Positions 34,792 through 44,554 of a stretch of DNA of 64,000 nt are shown here, in pieces. How positions within the stretch are numbered: position 1 is the first letter of the stretch; each line of letters starts with the position of its first letter. The notes beneath the pieces are model-generated. The model was given only the letters and a program-made list of their open reading frames with translations. It was not told the origin of the DNA and searched no databases. This DNA is from Brumimicrobium sp. (GTDB lineage Bacteria > Bacteroidota > Bacteroidia > Flavobacteriales_D > Crocinitomicaceae), in contig JAMLGZ010000001.1 in NCBI GenBank assembly GCA_023957385.1, positions 1,350,923 through 1,414,922 of the forward strand, given 5' to 3'. Position numbers and translations under genes: made by a program.

Positions 34792-37700
34792 ATGAAAAAG
34801 ATTTTAACAATTTATACGTGCCTATTCACTTTATTCCTTTTTTATGGAATAGATGCCCGAGCACAGCAATATACTGATGGTTCAGTAACTTTGAAATTAT
34901 GGGTATATCAACTATGGCGTAGAACTTATGGTGATGCTGGTTTTGGTGACTCAGAAGATTCTTATCGAATCCAACTGCAAGACAATGCTAATTTAGATGG
35001 ACAAGCTTGGTTGCTTGCTACTAATACTGGAGATGGTAATAATGGTTGGTGTTTTCATGATGGTGGGGGTTCGGGCTCTTACCCGAGAACTCCCTTGTAT
35101 GATCGACTTATGTTAAATCATTCGTACGGAACAAATAATCCTATGTATTATGATATCTCCTTTGATACTTGGGAGGATGATATGGGTGATCGCTGTAAAT
35201 ACGAAACGGGAGGACTCTTTTCTGATGATGATGATGATAGATGTGGTCCTGGTACGGTAAATAATTTACCTATTCGCTCGCTTGGTGCTCCTTGTGTAGA
35301 TAATATGGCAGGGTGGCAGTATTTCTGCGGTCAAACAAGCAATAATTCAACAGGAGCACGTATTAAGGTGAATTATTCAACACCAATTCCTCAAGTGTCA
35401 TCTTCTGTTAATCCATGTGATGCAAATCTTTCATCTTCTTTGAATGGTGTAGGTAGTTATTCAGGATGTTCTTATACTTGGGAGAGACAAGGAGATGGAA
35501 CAGTTGGATCAGGACAAACTTTTACAGCCACTGAACCAGGATCTTATCGTGTAACCTACAATTGTAATGGATGTTCAAGCACAAGTGCGTGGACTGTAAT
35601 TGTAGCTCCAGGTAGTGCCCCTACAGCAGGTGCCATCTCTGCAAATCAAACTATATGTGCCAATTCTACACCTGCGACTTTGAATAATGTTACTTTAGGT
35701 ACTGGTTCAGGTTCAATTACTTATCAATGGCAACAAAGTACAGTTGGATGTGGTTCTGGATGGAGTGATATTCCAGGAGCAACTGGTTCTAGTTATTCTC
35801 CTTCAGCTTTGACACAAACCACTTATTATAGAAGGGGTGCAATTGATTGCTGGGGAAGAACTACTTATTCAGCTTGTATCACGATAACAGTAGAGACTCC
35901 ACCAACAGCAGCAACTATTGGTGGTACTTTTGGTTATTGTATTGGAGATAATGGAACAGTGACTGCCTCACAAACAGGAGGAAATTGGAATAGTACTAAT
36001 TCAAGTATTTTCACAGTAGATAACATGGGAAATATTAGTGCCCTCACTGCTGGTTCAACAAATGTTGAATACATAATTCCAGGAGGATCTTGCCCAGATG
36101 CTACAAGTACACAATTAATTACTGTAACAGCACCTCCAATAGCAGCGACTTTGAATGGTGTGTTTACGTATTGTGTAGGGAATTCTGATGTATTAACAGC
36201 ATCTCAATTAGGGGGTAGTTGGACAAGTTCAAACTCTTCAGTATTTCAGATTGATAACTCAGGAAATTTAATAGCTACGGGTGGAGGAACAGCTCAAGTG
36301 ACTTATACAATCCCAGGAAATGGAGCATGTGCTGACGCAGTAACTACTCAAACCATTACTGTAAGTGTTGCACCAATTGTAGCTACGATTACTGGAGATT
36401 TTGGTTATTGTGTTGGTGACAATGGAACAGTTAATGCTTCACAAACTGGCGGTACTTGGAGTTCTTCTAATTCAAGTATATTCACTGTAGATAATATGGG
36501 GAATATTAGTGCCGTGAGCGCAGGTACTGCACAAGTGACTTATACTATCCCTGGAGGAGGTGTTTGTCCGGATGCTGTTTCTTCACAAACAATTACTATT
36601 TCTGCTCCTAATACGCCAGCTAGCATTACGGGGAACTTTAATTATTGCGTAGGTGGAAGTGCTACATTAGTAGCAAGTATCTCAGGTGGATCATGGAATA
36701 GTACAAACCCATCTATTTTCCAAATAGATAACCTTGGAAATGTGATTGCAGTTGGACCGGGTTCTGCTCAAGTTGAATATACAATAGCAGGTAGTGGTGC
36801 TTGTGGAAATTCGGTTTCAACTCAAACAATCACTGTAAGTGTAACACCTACAGCCGCTATCCTTACAGGAGATTTCTTATATTGCTTAGGAGGTACAAAT
36901 GGAACAGTAAATGCATCACAGACTGGTGGTAACTGGAGTAGTTCTGATCCAAGTGTATTTACAGTAGATAACTCAGGAAATATTACTGTAGTTGGAGCAG
37001 GTACAGCTCAAGTAACTTATACTATAGCTGGGGGTGTTTGTCCTGATGCTATTACTAATCAAACAATTACAGTATCGACTCCATTGAGCCCAATTACATT
37101 GACAGGTGGTACAGCATTATGTGTAGGTGGTACAGACCAATTGGTGGCATCCATTCCTAATGGTACATGGTCAAGCAATGACGCTTCTGTAACTGTGGAT
37201 GCTAATGGAAATCTTTTGGGTGTTTCAGCCGGACAAGCAGATATCACTTACCTCGTAGATGGAGGAGGTTGTCCTGACGTTTCAGAAACAGTTACGGTAG
37301 TTGTAACAAATATGGTTACACCAAGTGTTGCAATTACAGGAGATGCTGTTACGGAAATTTGTAGCAATGAAACAATTAGTCTAACAGCTGTTCCATCTAA
37401 TGGTGGGGCTAATCCAACGTACCAATGGCAAATCAATGGAGTAAATGTGACTGGTGCTACAAATTCAACTTTTAGTACGACAGGATCAGGGTTAAATAAC
37501 GGAGATGTGATTACTGTTGTCATGGTCTCTAGTTCTAGCTGTGCAAATCCAACAACGGTTTCTGAAAGTACAATCGCTATTACATTAGACAGCCAAGCTC
37601 CAGTTATTACTAACTGTGTCAATGATACTACCTTGTATCTAGGACCAACCGCTTGTGATGTAAGTATTGGTGATTATACAAGTTTGCCATCTCTGCAAGC

Positions 37701-38640
37701 TACAGATAATTGTGGAACTATATTAGATGGTGGCTTGACAGTTATTCAAAGCATTGCTTCATCCACACATGTTGGAGTAGGTGTTCATCCAGTTATTCTT
37801 ACTGTAGCTGATGGCGTTGGAAATAATGTTACTTGTAGTTTTAATGTGACAGTTTTAGATACGATTTCTCCAAGCGTATCGGTTCAATTAGTCAACACTG
37901 TTAATTGTGCAGGAGTTGCAGTAGATTGGAATGAAATCATTACAGATAATTGTGGAATTGATAATATCAGTTCTACCCATCAAAGTGGTGAGTTATTACC
38001 TTTAGGTATCACAACTGTTACTTATACTGTGACAGATGAGAATGGTAATGTTACTACTTACTCTTTTGATGTTTCAGTGGTGCAAGCAACAGATACTCCA
38101 GAAATTATAGGAGGTGAAGATATATCAGAGTGTATAGGTAAAGATGTTGTTTTAACTATTCAAAATATAGATGCAGCTAACCAATATAATTGGTATTTTA
38201 ATGGTGATTTGATTGGTAATGGAACAAGTTATACGATACATTCTACCACTGAAAATAATGCTGGAGTTTATACAGTTTCTGCTGAAACGAGTGATGGATG
38301 TATTGTTTCCGCTGATATTCATCTTGATTTAGAATACTGTTTACTAAATATTGTTGAAGCATTCTCTCCAAATGGAGATGGTATAAATGATTATTTTGTG
38401 ATTGAAAATATCGAAGCATATCCAAATACCAAAGTATGGATTTATGACCGTTGGGGAGCTGAAGTTTACCATAGTGATAATTATAAAAATGATTGGAATG
38501 GAGTTTCCTTTGCTAAACTGACTCTAGGTAAGGAGCAGTTACCTGAAGGAACGTATTATTATTATGTTGAAATAGGTGGTAAGAAAGGACAAGCAGAAAC
38601 AGGGAAAATTCAAAAAGGTTTTGTTTACCTAAAGAGATAA
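34792..38640 (+). CDS. Giant Ig-like repeat adhesin with T9SS type B sorting domain
   Basis: 1282-residue surface protein. The start at 34792 (MKKILTIYTCLFTLFLFYG) gives a signal peptide; the frame continues 33 codons upstream into the previous gene. It has a Cys-rich N-terminal region (about 25-190). An Ig-like segment follows, then six tandem Big_2-like units of 78-79 residues, each with YC-x-G-x, ASQTGG-x-W-x-S, F-x-[VI]-DN-x-GN and AQVTYTI. An Ig-like unit, a HYR-like segment (APVITNCVNDTTLYLG, TYTVTDENGNVTTYSFDVS) and a second Ig unit come next. The CHU_C type B sorting domain (FSPNGDGINDYFVIENI, YDRWGAEVYHS) ends it. This suggests an adhesive rod or matrix component; the ligand is unknown. 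Confidence 0.88.
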   Translation: MKKILTIYTCLFTLFLFYGIDARAQQYTDGSVTLKLWVYQLWRRTYGDAGFGDSEDSYRIQLQDNANLDGQAWLLATNTGDGNNGWCFHDGGGSGSYPRTPLYDRLMLNHSYGTNNPMYYDISFDTWEDDMGDRCKYETGGLFSDDDDDRCGPGTVNNLPIRSLGAPCVDNMAGWQYFCGQTSNNSTGARIKVNYSTPIPQVSSSVNPCDANLSSSLNGVGSYSGCSYTWERQGDGTVGSGQTFTATEPGSYRVTYNCNGCSSTSAWTVIVAPGSAPTAGAISANQTICANSTPATLNNVTLGTGSGSITYQWQQSTVGCGSGWSDIPGATGSSYSPSALTQTTYYRRGAIDCWGRTTYSACITITVETPPTAATIGGTFGYCIGDNGTVTASQTGGNWNSTNSSIFTVDNMGNISALTAGSTNVEYIIPGGSCPDATSTQLITVTAPPIAATLNGVFTYCVGNSDVLTASQLGGSWTSSNSSVFQIDNSGNLIATGGGTAQVTYTIPGNGACADAVTTQTITVSVAPIVATITGDFGYCVGDNGTVNASQTGGTWSSSNSSIFTVDNMGNISAVSAGTAQVTYTIPGGGVCPDAVSSQTITISAPNTPASITGNFNYCVGGSATLVASISGGSWNSTNPSIFQIDNLGNVIAVGPGSAQVEYTIAGSGACGNSVSTQTITVSVTPTAAILTGDFLYCLGGTNGTVNASQTGGNWSSSDPSVFTVDNSGNITVVGAGTAQVTYTIAGGVCPDAITNQTITVSTPLSPITLTGGTALCVGGTDQLVASIPNGTWSSNDASVTVDANGNLLGVSAGQADITYLVDGGGCPDVSETVTVVVTNMVTPSVAITGDAVTEICSNETISLTAVPSNGGANPTYQWQINGVNVTGATNSTFSTTGSGLNNGDVITVVMVSSSSCANPTTVSESTIAITLDSQAPVITNCVNDTTLYLGPTACDVSIGDYTSLPSLQATDNCGTILDGGLTVIQSIASSTHVGVGVHPVILTVADGVGNNVTCSFNVTVLDTISPSVSVQLVNTVNCAGVAVDWNEIITDNCGIDNISSTHQSGELLPLGITTVTYTVTDENGNVTTYSFDVSVVQATDTPEIIGGEDISECIGKDVVLTIQNIDAANQYNWYFNGDLIGNGTSYTIHSTTENNAGVYTVSAETSDGCIVSADIHLDLEYCLLNIVEAFSPNGDGINDYFVIENIEAYPNTKVWIYDRWGAEVYHSDNYKNDWNGVSFAKLTLGKEQLPEGTYYYYVEIGGKKGQAETGKIQKGFVYLKR
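35911..37329 (+). repeat. Six tandem 234-237 bp coding repeats
   Basis: Units begin at 35911, 36145, 36382, 36619, 36856 and 37093; after the first step (234 bp) the period is exactly 237 bp (79 codons). Each encodes one Big_2-like domain of the adhesin. Copies 1-5 are closer to each other than to copy 6, which lacks the YC pair. Confidence 0.85.
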
Positions 38641-38672
38641 GGTTTAAACAAAAATAAATATGAAATGTTACT

Positions 38673-38705
38673 AAGAGGTTATCTGTATGGATAGCCTCTT
38701 TTTAT
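38673..38705 (+). terminator. Terminator after the giant adhesin gene
   Basis: An 11-bp stem with one G-T pair (AAGAGGTTATC / GATAGCCTCTT), a 6-base loop and a T-run. Confidence 0.88.
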
Positions 38706-38804
38706 TTATAAAAAAATAAGAAACATATAAATAAAACGGATTTTAAACATGAAATTACAATCCGATTATTATATTTAGCAATTGTAAAAAAACAACAGTA
38801 AGAT

Positions 38805-39470
38805 ATGTACAATAAAGACGAATTTAGAAAATATGCTACTAAGCATATGGGCATAAACAGTATGCATTTAGGACATTATATTGAATCATCTTTAACCCCA
38901 TACATCATTGAGGAACGTCAAATGAATATGACACAAATGGATGTATTTTCTCGTTTAATGATGGATCGTATTATTTTCTTAGGAACAGGAATTGACGATA
39001 CTGTAGCTAATATTATCAATGCGCAACTTTTATTCCTAGAATCGGTAGATGCAAAGAAAGATATTCAAATTTATTTAAATTCTCCTGGTGGTGGAGTATA
39101 TGCTGGTCTAGGTATCTATGACACCATGCAATATATTAGTCCTGATGTTGCAACAATTTGTACTGGTTTAGCAGCTTCTATGGGGGCGGTTCTACTTTGC
39201 GCAGGTGCTGATGGAAAAAGAACAGCATTAAAACATTCTCGTATCATGATTCACCAACCTCTTGGAGGAGCTCAAGGTCAGGCTTCTGATATTGAGATTA
39301 CTGCTCGTGAGATTCTAAAATTAAAAAAGGAATTATACGATATCATTTCACATCATACTAAAAAACCATTTAAAACTGTTGAGACTGATTCTGACAGAGA
39401 TTACTGGATGACAGCAGAAGAAGCTAAGAACTATGGAATGGTAGATGAGGTTTTAATTAGAAAATCTTAA
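38805..39470 (+). CDS. clpP: ATP-dependent Clp protease proteolytic subunit
   Basis: 221-residue serine peptidase that forms the 14-mer proteolytic chamber served by ClpX. The catalytic triad is readable: Ser in TGLAASMGAVLLCAG, His in SRIMIHQPLGGAQGQASD, Asp in TDSDRDYWMTAEEA. IYLNSPGGGVYAGLGIYDTM is the substrate-binding strand. An N-terminal propeptide of about 20 residues is normal. It is separated from clpX by 116 bases with a terminator-like hairpin. Confidence 0.96.
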   Translation: MYNKDEFRKYATKHMGINSMHLGHYIESSLTPYIIEERQMNMTQMDVFSRLMMDRIIFLGTGIDDTVANIINAQLLFLESVDAKKDIQIYLNSPGGGVYAGLGIYDTMQYISPDVATICTGLAASMGAVLLCAGADGKRTALKHSRIMIHQPLGGAQGQASDIEITAREILKLKKELYDIISHHTKKPFKTVETDSDRDYWMTAEEAKNYGMVDEVLIRKS

Positions 39471-39491
39471 AAATTAGAATGCTAAAAATGT

Positions 39492-39523
39492 AAGTGACTA
39501 CTTTTAGGTGGTCACTTTATTTT
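39492..39523 (+). terminator. Hairpin between clpP and clpX
   Basis: A 10-bp stem with one G-T pair (AAGTGACTAC / GTGGTCACTT), a 6-base loop and a T-rich tail. It ends or attenuates the clpP transcript before clpX. Confidence 0.82.
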
Positions 39524-39586
39524 TTATTAATTTAGATGTAATATTCAAACGGTAATGAATTAATTATCGTTAAAGTAACTGATAAT

Positions 39587-40816
39587 ATGGCAAAAAACGA
39601 AACAACATGTTCTTTCTGTGGACGACCACGTAGTCAGGTGAGATTATTGATAGCAGGAATCTCAGGACATATTTGTGATCATTGTGTGGTTCAAGCTCAA
39701 TCTATTATTAATGAAGAGGTAGAGAATGGAAATCTTGCAGAAGATGATTTATTTCTAGATTTACTAAAACCTATTGAGATTAAAGGAAAATTGGATGAAT
39801 ATGTAATCGGTCAAGATGCTGCAAAGAAAACGCTATCTGTAGCTGTATACAATCATTATAAGCGACTGCAACAGAAAATTGGGAAAGATGAGATAGAGAT
39901 TGATAAGTCAAATGTTGTCATGGTGGGAAGAACAGGAACAGGGAAAACCTTATTAGCTAAAACAATTGCTAAAATGTTAAATGTTCCTTTTTGTATTGCT
40001 GATGCTACTGTTCTTACTGAAGCTGGATATGTAGGGGAAGACGTTGAAAGTATTCTATCTCGTTTACTTCAGGCTGCAGACTATAATGTGAAAGCTGCAG
40101 AAAGAGGTATCATCTTTATCGATGAAATAGATAAAATTGCACGTAAAAGCGATAATCCTTCTATTACCCGTGATGTTTCGGGGGAAGGAGTACAACAAGC
40201 TTTACTTAAATTGTTAGAAGGAGCAGAAATTAATGTGCCACCGCAAGGAGGAAGAAAACACCCAGAACAAAAGATGATTAAAGTAGATACTCGTCATATT
40301 TTATTTATTTGTGGAGGTGCTTTTGATGGAATTGAAAAAATTATCGCACGTAGAGTAAATCGTCAAACGATTGGTTTTGCTAGTGAGGAAAAAGAAAGAG
40401 TAGAACAAGATAATCTGTTAGAGTTTATTAATCCTACTGATTTGAAGACTTTTGGATTAATTCCTGAATTAATTGGACGTTTCCCTGTTTATACTTACTT
40501 ACGTCCTCTCGATAAAGCTGCTTTAAGAAATATCTTAACAGAACCTAAAAATGCTTTAGTAAAGCAGTACACAAAGTTGTTTGAGATTGATGGTGTCGCT
40601 TTAACTTTCGAGGATGCTGTACTTGATTTCATTGTAGAGAAAGCAATTGAATTCAAACTAGGAGCACGAGGTTTACGTTCTATCTGTGAAGCTATTTTAA
40701 CTGATGCTATGTTTGAGCTTCCTTCTGCAAAAGGAAAAAAGGAGTTTAAGGTAACAATGGATTATGCACAAAAGCAATTTTCTCAATCGAAGATTGCAAC
40801 AATGAAAGTAGCTTAA
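39587..40816 (+). CDS. clpX: ATP-dependent Clp protease ATP-binding subunit
   Basis: 409-residue AAA+ unfoldase. The N-terminal C4 zinc domain ([10 protein letters not shown] ... HICDHC) is followed by Walker A GRTGTGKT (residues about 115-122), the ClpX pore loop YVGEDVESI, Walker [10 protein letters not shown], the [22 protein letters not shown] segment, sensor 2 GARGLRSI, and the IGF-type loop NRQTIGFAS that docks to ClpP. Normal length. Confidence 0.97.
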   Translation: MAKNETTCSFCGRPRSQVRLLIAGISGHICDHCVVQAQSIINEEVENGNLAEDDLFLDLLKPIEIKGKLDEYVIGQDAAKKTLSVAVYNHYKRLQQKIGKDEIEIDKSNVVMVGRTGTGKTLLAKTIAKMLNVPFCIADATVLTEAGYVGEDVESILSRLLQAADYNVKAAERGIIFIDEIDKIARKSDNPSITRDVSGEGVQQALLKLLEGAEINVPPQGGRKHPEQKMIKVDTRHILFICGGAFDGIEKIIARRVNRQTIGFASEEKERVEQDNLLEFINPTDLKTFGLIPELIGRFPVYTYLRPLDKAALRNILTEPKNALVKQYTKLFEIDGVALTFEDAVLDFIVEKAIEFKLGARGLRSICEAILTDAMFELPSAKGKKEFKVTMDYAQKQFSQSKIATMKVA

Positions 40817-40821
40817 AAGAT

Positions 40822-42066
40822 TTATTTGGAATTTTTACGGAGTGTAAAGACCACGATTTCAGGCCACATTCCAATTCTTCCAGGAAAGCCAAGGAATCCA
40901 AAGCCTTTGCTGACAAAAAGGTAGCGCTTGTCTTCTTTGTAAAGACCTAGCCAACGCTTGTATCGGTATTTTACTGGACTCCATTTCCAACCGGGAATTT
41001 CTACCCCCATTTGAGCTCCATGTGTATGTCCGCTCAAGGTTAGATCAAAAAACTTGGGATGCTTGCGTATAATATATTCCCAATGATCAGGATCGTGACT
41101 CAATAGTATATTAAATCTAGTATCATTTGTGCCTACAGAAGCTTTATCTATATCACCATATTTTGGAAAAGGGCCTGTTCCCCAATTTTCAACACCAATA
41201 ATATCAAGAATATCAGAACCATTATCTAACTGAAAATTCTCATTTTTTAATAGTTTAAAGCCTGTTCGTTGAAAAATAGCTTCTAATTCTTCTAAATTTT
41301 GCTGTCTTTCTTCTGGATTATCAAATGCGATATAATCTCCGTAATCGTGATTTCCTAAAATAGCTAGTTTGGCATATTTAGCAGGAATAGTCTTTAAGAT
41401 GTCTTCATACGGATGAGCTTCTATGGCACGATTATTTACTAAATCACCGGTGAAAAGTACTACATCCGGATTTTCTTCCCGTATCAAGGCTAACCCTTGC
41501 TTAACTTGGTTGTGATCGTCAAAACTACCAGCATGAAAATCAGAAAACTGAACAACTCTTAGTCCATCAAAAGAGGAGGGAAGTCTATCTAAAAATAACT
41601 CCACTCGTTTTACATGGTAATTGTACTTTCCTTTAGTTACCGCATAAATGGAACCTAATAGAGGTATGGAAGCAGCAGATAGGGAAAGTGTTTTCATAAA
41701 ATTTCTTCTACTGGGGAAGTCGGCCTTTCTTTGTTTGGAAATAGATTTTCCTGCCCAATATCCAATTCTCACAAAATCTTCTATCAAGAAGAAGATAGAC
41801 ATAACTAATTTTGTAAAGAAAAATCCAATTGAAAGTCCGAAAGTAACATTAATAAATGTATTTGCATTATAAATATGCTGACTGCCACGAATGATTTGTA
41901 ATACAAAATCAAATAAAAATAAAAAGGTAGTAAGTGGAATAAACCATTTTAAGATAAGATATGCTTTTTTAGAAAGTGTGGATTTAAGAGATTTTACCAA
42001 GTAAACATCTAATACACCTAAAACAAGCAAAGTAAATGTGAATAAGATTATATATCTATAGCTCAT
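40822..42066 (-). CDS. Membrane metallophosphoesterase with internal Tat-like motif
   Basis: 414 residues. The first 100 contain three membrane helices (about 5-24, 38-58, 72-96). A basic linker leads to SRRNFMKTLSLSAASIPLLG (119-138), a Tat-like twin-arginine motif and hydrophobic segment. The calcineurin-like phosphoesterase domain follows (about 165-405): VVQFSDFHAG, VVLFTGDLVNNR, LAILGNHDYGDY, LLSHDP, TLSGHTHGAQMG. It is related to B. subtilis YkuE, a Tat-dependent cell-wall phosphodiesterase. The catalytic domain should be periplasmic. It overlaps no neighbour; relA lies 11 bases upstream and may be cotranscribed. The substrate is unknown. Confidence 0.85.
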   Translation of the reverse strand: MSYRYIILFTFTLLVLGVLDVYLVKSLKSTLSKKAYLILKWFIPLTTFLFLFDFVLQIIRGSQHIYNANTFINVTFGLSIGFFFTKLVMSIFFLIEDFVRIGYWAGKSISKQRKADFPSRRNFMKTLSLSAASIPLLGSIYAVTKGKYNYHVKRVELFLDRLPSSFDGLRVVQFSDFHAGSFDDHNQVKQGLALIREENPDVVLFTGDLVNNRAIEAHPYEDILKTIPAKYAKLAILGNHDYGDYIAFDNPEERQQNLEELEAIFQRTGFKLLKNENFQLDNGSDILDIIGVENWGTGPFPKYGDIDKASVGTNDTRFNILLSHDPDHWEYIIRKHPKFFDLTLSGHTHGAQMGVEIPGWKWSPVKYRYKRWLGLYKEDKRYLFVSKGFGFLGFPGRIGMWPEIVVFTLRKNSK

Positions 42067-42077
42067 GAAAAAGAATA

Positions 42078-44360
42078 TTAATCATAGTCTTCGGTTGTTT
42101 CTTCAGAAACATCATCCCATCTTTCAACACGTTTGACTCCTTCAATCATTTCAAACTTTTCTATTAATTCATCAAGGTGCATTTTATCAAAGACCAATAC
42201 TTGGATTTTTCCTTCAAAGATTCCATCTTTTGATTCAAAACTGATAGAACGCATGTTGACGTTGTGCTGAAAGGATATAATTTCAGTAATCTTATTTACA
42301 ATTCCAATTCCATCTATTCCAATAATCTTAAGCTTAGCAAGGTGTTCTCTAGTTTCTTGATTTTTCCATCTAGCCTTGATACATCGATAATTCATGCGCG
42401 ACATTAAGTTAGCAGCATTAGGACAGTCAGTTCGATGTATTTTTATACCACTACTTTGTGTAATAAATCCAAATACAGAATCTCCTGGCAACGGATTACA
42501 GCATTTTCCAAATTCGTAATCAATATCCTTAAATCCCTCACCAATAACGATTGTATCTTTCTTATTATCAACCTTTTTATAAATATCAGAAGCAATCCTT
42601 GTTTTTTCTTTTGTTTCTTTTTCTATTGTTAAAACTCCTGCTTCATTCTTGATGCTTCGTAGTTTTGTGAGATCAATCTTGCTCTTTGCTACACGGATAT
42701 ACAAATCAGTGGTAGAAACAACATTGTAATATTTTTCTAATACGGCCAAGTTTTCACTTGTAAAGGTGATGTTATGTTGTTTAAATTTACGCATTAAGAT
42801 TTCTTTACCATCTTCTGCAATTTTATTTTTCTCTTCGTTTAAAGAAGCTTTAATTTTTTGTTTAGCTCTACTAGTTACAACCATTTTGAGCCATTCTTCA
42901 CTTGGCTTTTGTTTACTGGAAGTAATGATTTCTACCTGATTTCCATTATTCAATTGATAACTAAGTGGGACCAAGCGTTTATTCACTTTCGCACCAATGC
43001 ACTTCATACCAATATCTGTATGAATATCAAATGCAAAATCTAAGACAGTCCCGCCTGTAGGTAAGACGCGTAAATCACCCTTTGGTGTAAATACATAGAT
43101 TTCATCATTGAATAAGTTGAGTTTAAACTCATTTACAAATTCCATGGCATCTGCATCAGAAAAGTGACTATCTATTAAATCTCTAATTTCACCAATCCAT
43201 CTATCAAATTTAGAAGCACCATTTTTAGATTCCTTGTAATTATAGTGTGCAGCTAATCCTTTTTCTGCAATTTGATCCATTCTTTTCGAGCGAATCTGAA
43301 CTTCTACCCAACGTCCTTGAGGACTCATCACAGTTGTATGTAAAGATTCATATCCATTTGCTCGTGGTATAGAAATCCAGTCGCGCAAACGATTCGGATT
43401 AGGTTGATAAAAGTCAGTAACAATGCTATACACTTTCCAACTATCCGGTTTTTCCATTTCCTCAGGAGTATCGAGGATAATTCGGATAGCAAATAAGTCA
43501 AACACTTCTTCGAAAGGAACTTCTTTGGTTTTCATCTTATTCCAGATAGAAGCTATTGACTTAGTTCGTGCTTTTATTTCAAAATTAAAACCTTCTTTTT
43601 TAAGTGCTTCTTTGATAGGCTGTACAAATTGACGAATAAATCGCTGTCTGGCTGCATGAGTGGATTTTAATTTAATTGAAATACTTTTATATGCCTCAGG
43701 ATTGAGGTATTTCATACAAATATCTTCCAACTCGCTTTTGATACTATATAATCCTAAACGGTGGGCTAGTGGGGCATATAAAAAACTTGTTTCTGATGCA
43801 ATCTTTAACTGTTTATCAGGACGCATTCCATCTAAGGTTCGCATATTGTGTAAACGATCCGCAATTTTAATCAAGACAACACGCAAATCCTCAGAAATGG
43901 TGAGTATCATCTTACGAAAATTTTCAGCTTGAACAGAAACATTTTCGTCAAAAACTTCAGGGATTTTCGTTAGTCCATCGATGATGACACGTACTTTCTC
44001 TCCAAATAATTCTTCAATGTCTTCGAGTGTAATATATGTGTCTTCAACAGTGTCATGCAAAAGAGCTGCAATTATAGCTGTAGGACCTAATTCCATTTCT
44101 TCAGCACAGATTCGGGCAACAGCAATAGGATGATAAATATAAGGCTCTCCAGATTTCCTTCGCATATCTTTATGTGCCTCTACGGCTACGTCAAAGGCTT
44201 TACGAATAAGTCGAGTCTCTTCTTTTGTGCGTTTGTTTTTTGTAATCTTTAATAAACTCCTAAACGCATTTAATATCTCCCCACGTTCCTTTTCTAAATC
44301 AATCTTAGGAAGCAATTCATTTTCTTCTGGATTATCTGAATTCTCAATTAATTCTTGCAT
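42078..44360 (-). CDS. rel: Bifunctional (p)ppGpp synthetase/hydrolase (Rel/SpoT)
   Basis: 760-residue RSH enzyme of the stringent response. The N-terminal HD hydrolase domain has YIYHPIAVARICAEE, ALLHDTVEDT and IKIADRLHNMRTL, so hydrolysis is probably active. The synthetase domain includes FDLFAIRIIL and RANGYESLHTTVMSPQGRWVEVQIRS. TGS (VFTPKGDLRVLPTGGTVLDFAF) and a conserved-Cys segment (YEFGKCCNPLPGDSVFGF) follow, and the C-terminal ACT domain (about 680-755) ends it. Length is as in other long RSH proteins. It is followed closely by the phosphoesterase gene. Confidence 0.95.
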   Translation of the reverse strand: MQELIENSDNPEENELLPKIDLEKERGEILNAFRSLLKITKNKRTKEETRLIRKAFDVAVEAHKDMRRKSGEPYIYHPIAVARICAEEMELGPTAIIAALLHDTVEDTYITLEDIEELFGEKVRVIIDGLTKIPEVFDENVSVQAENFRKMILTISEDLRVVLIKIADRLHNMRTLDGMRPDKQLKIASETSFLYAPLAHRLGLYSIKSELEDICMKYLNPEAYKSISIKLKSTHAARQRFIRQFVQPIKEALKKEGFNFEIKARTKSIASIWNKMKTKEVPFEEVFDLFAIRIILDTPEEMEKPDSWKVYSIVTDFYQPNPNRLRDWISIPRANGYESLHTTVMSPQGRWVEVQIRSKRMDQIAEKGLAAHYNYKESKNGASKFDRWIGEIRDLIDSHFSDADAMEFVNEFKLNLFNDEIYVFTPKGDLRVLPTGGTVLDFAFDIHTDIGMKCIGAKVNKRLVPLSYQLNNGNQVEIITSSKQKPSEEWLKMVVTSRAKQKIKASLNEEKNKIAEDGKEILMRKFKQHNITFTSENLAVLEKYYNVVSTTDLYIRVAKSKIDLTKLRSIKNEAGVLTIEKETKEKTRIASDIYKKVDNKKDTIVIGEGFKDIDYEFGKCCNPLPGDSVFGFITQSSGIKIHRTDCPNAANLMSRMNYRCIKARWKNQETREHLAKLKIIGIDGIGIVNKITEIISFQHNVNMRSISFESKDGIFEGKIQVLVFDKMHLDELIEKFEMIEGVKRVERWDDVSEETTEDYD

Positions 44361-44554
44361 ACACCATTAACATTTTATTGTCACCAAAGTTTATTAAATT
44401 TCCTAAAATATAAAGATAAGGTATAAAAAGTAATCAACAATAAGCTATTTAAAAATCGTTTTACTCTATCATTTCTTCCTTTCTTTTTGCCACTTATCCT
44501 TTTTTAATTTCTTGTTTTTTATATTTAACTATATTAGTATTCAAATCATCTATT

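Noticed and set aside
35911..37329. Regular repeats that could suggest a CRISPR array
   Set aside because: The period is 237 bp, it stays in frame and encodes Ig-like domains; no spacers or cas genes.
37059..37622. Two open frames on the minus strand inside the giant adhesin gene
   Set aside because: They mirror the repeat units of the real gene and have no start context or protein motifs.
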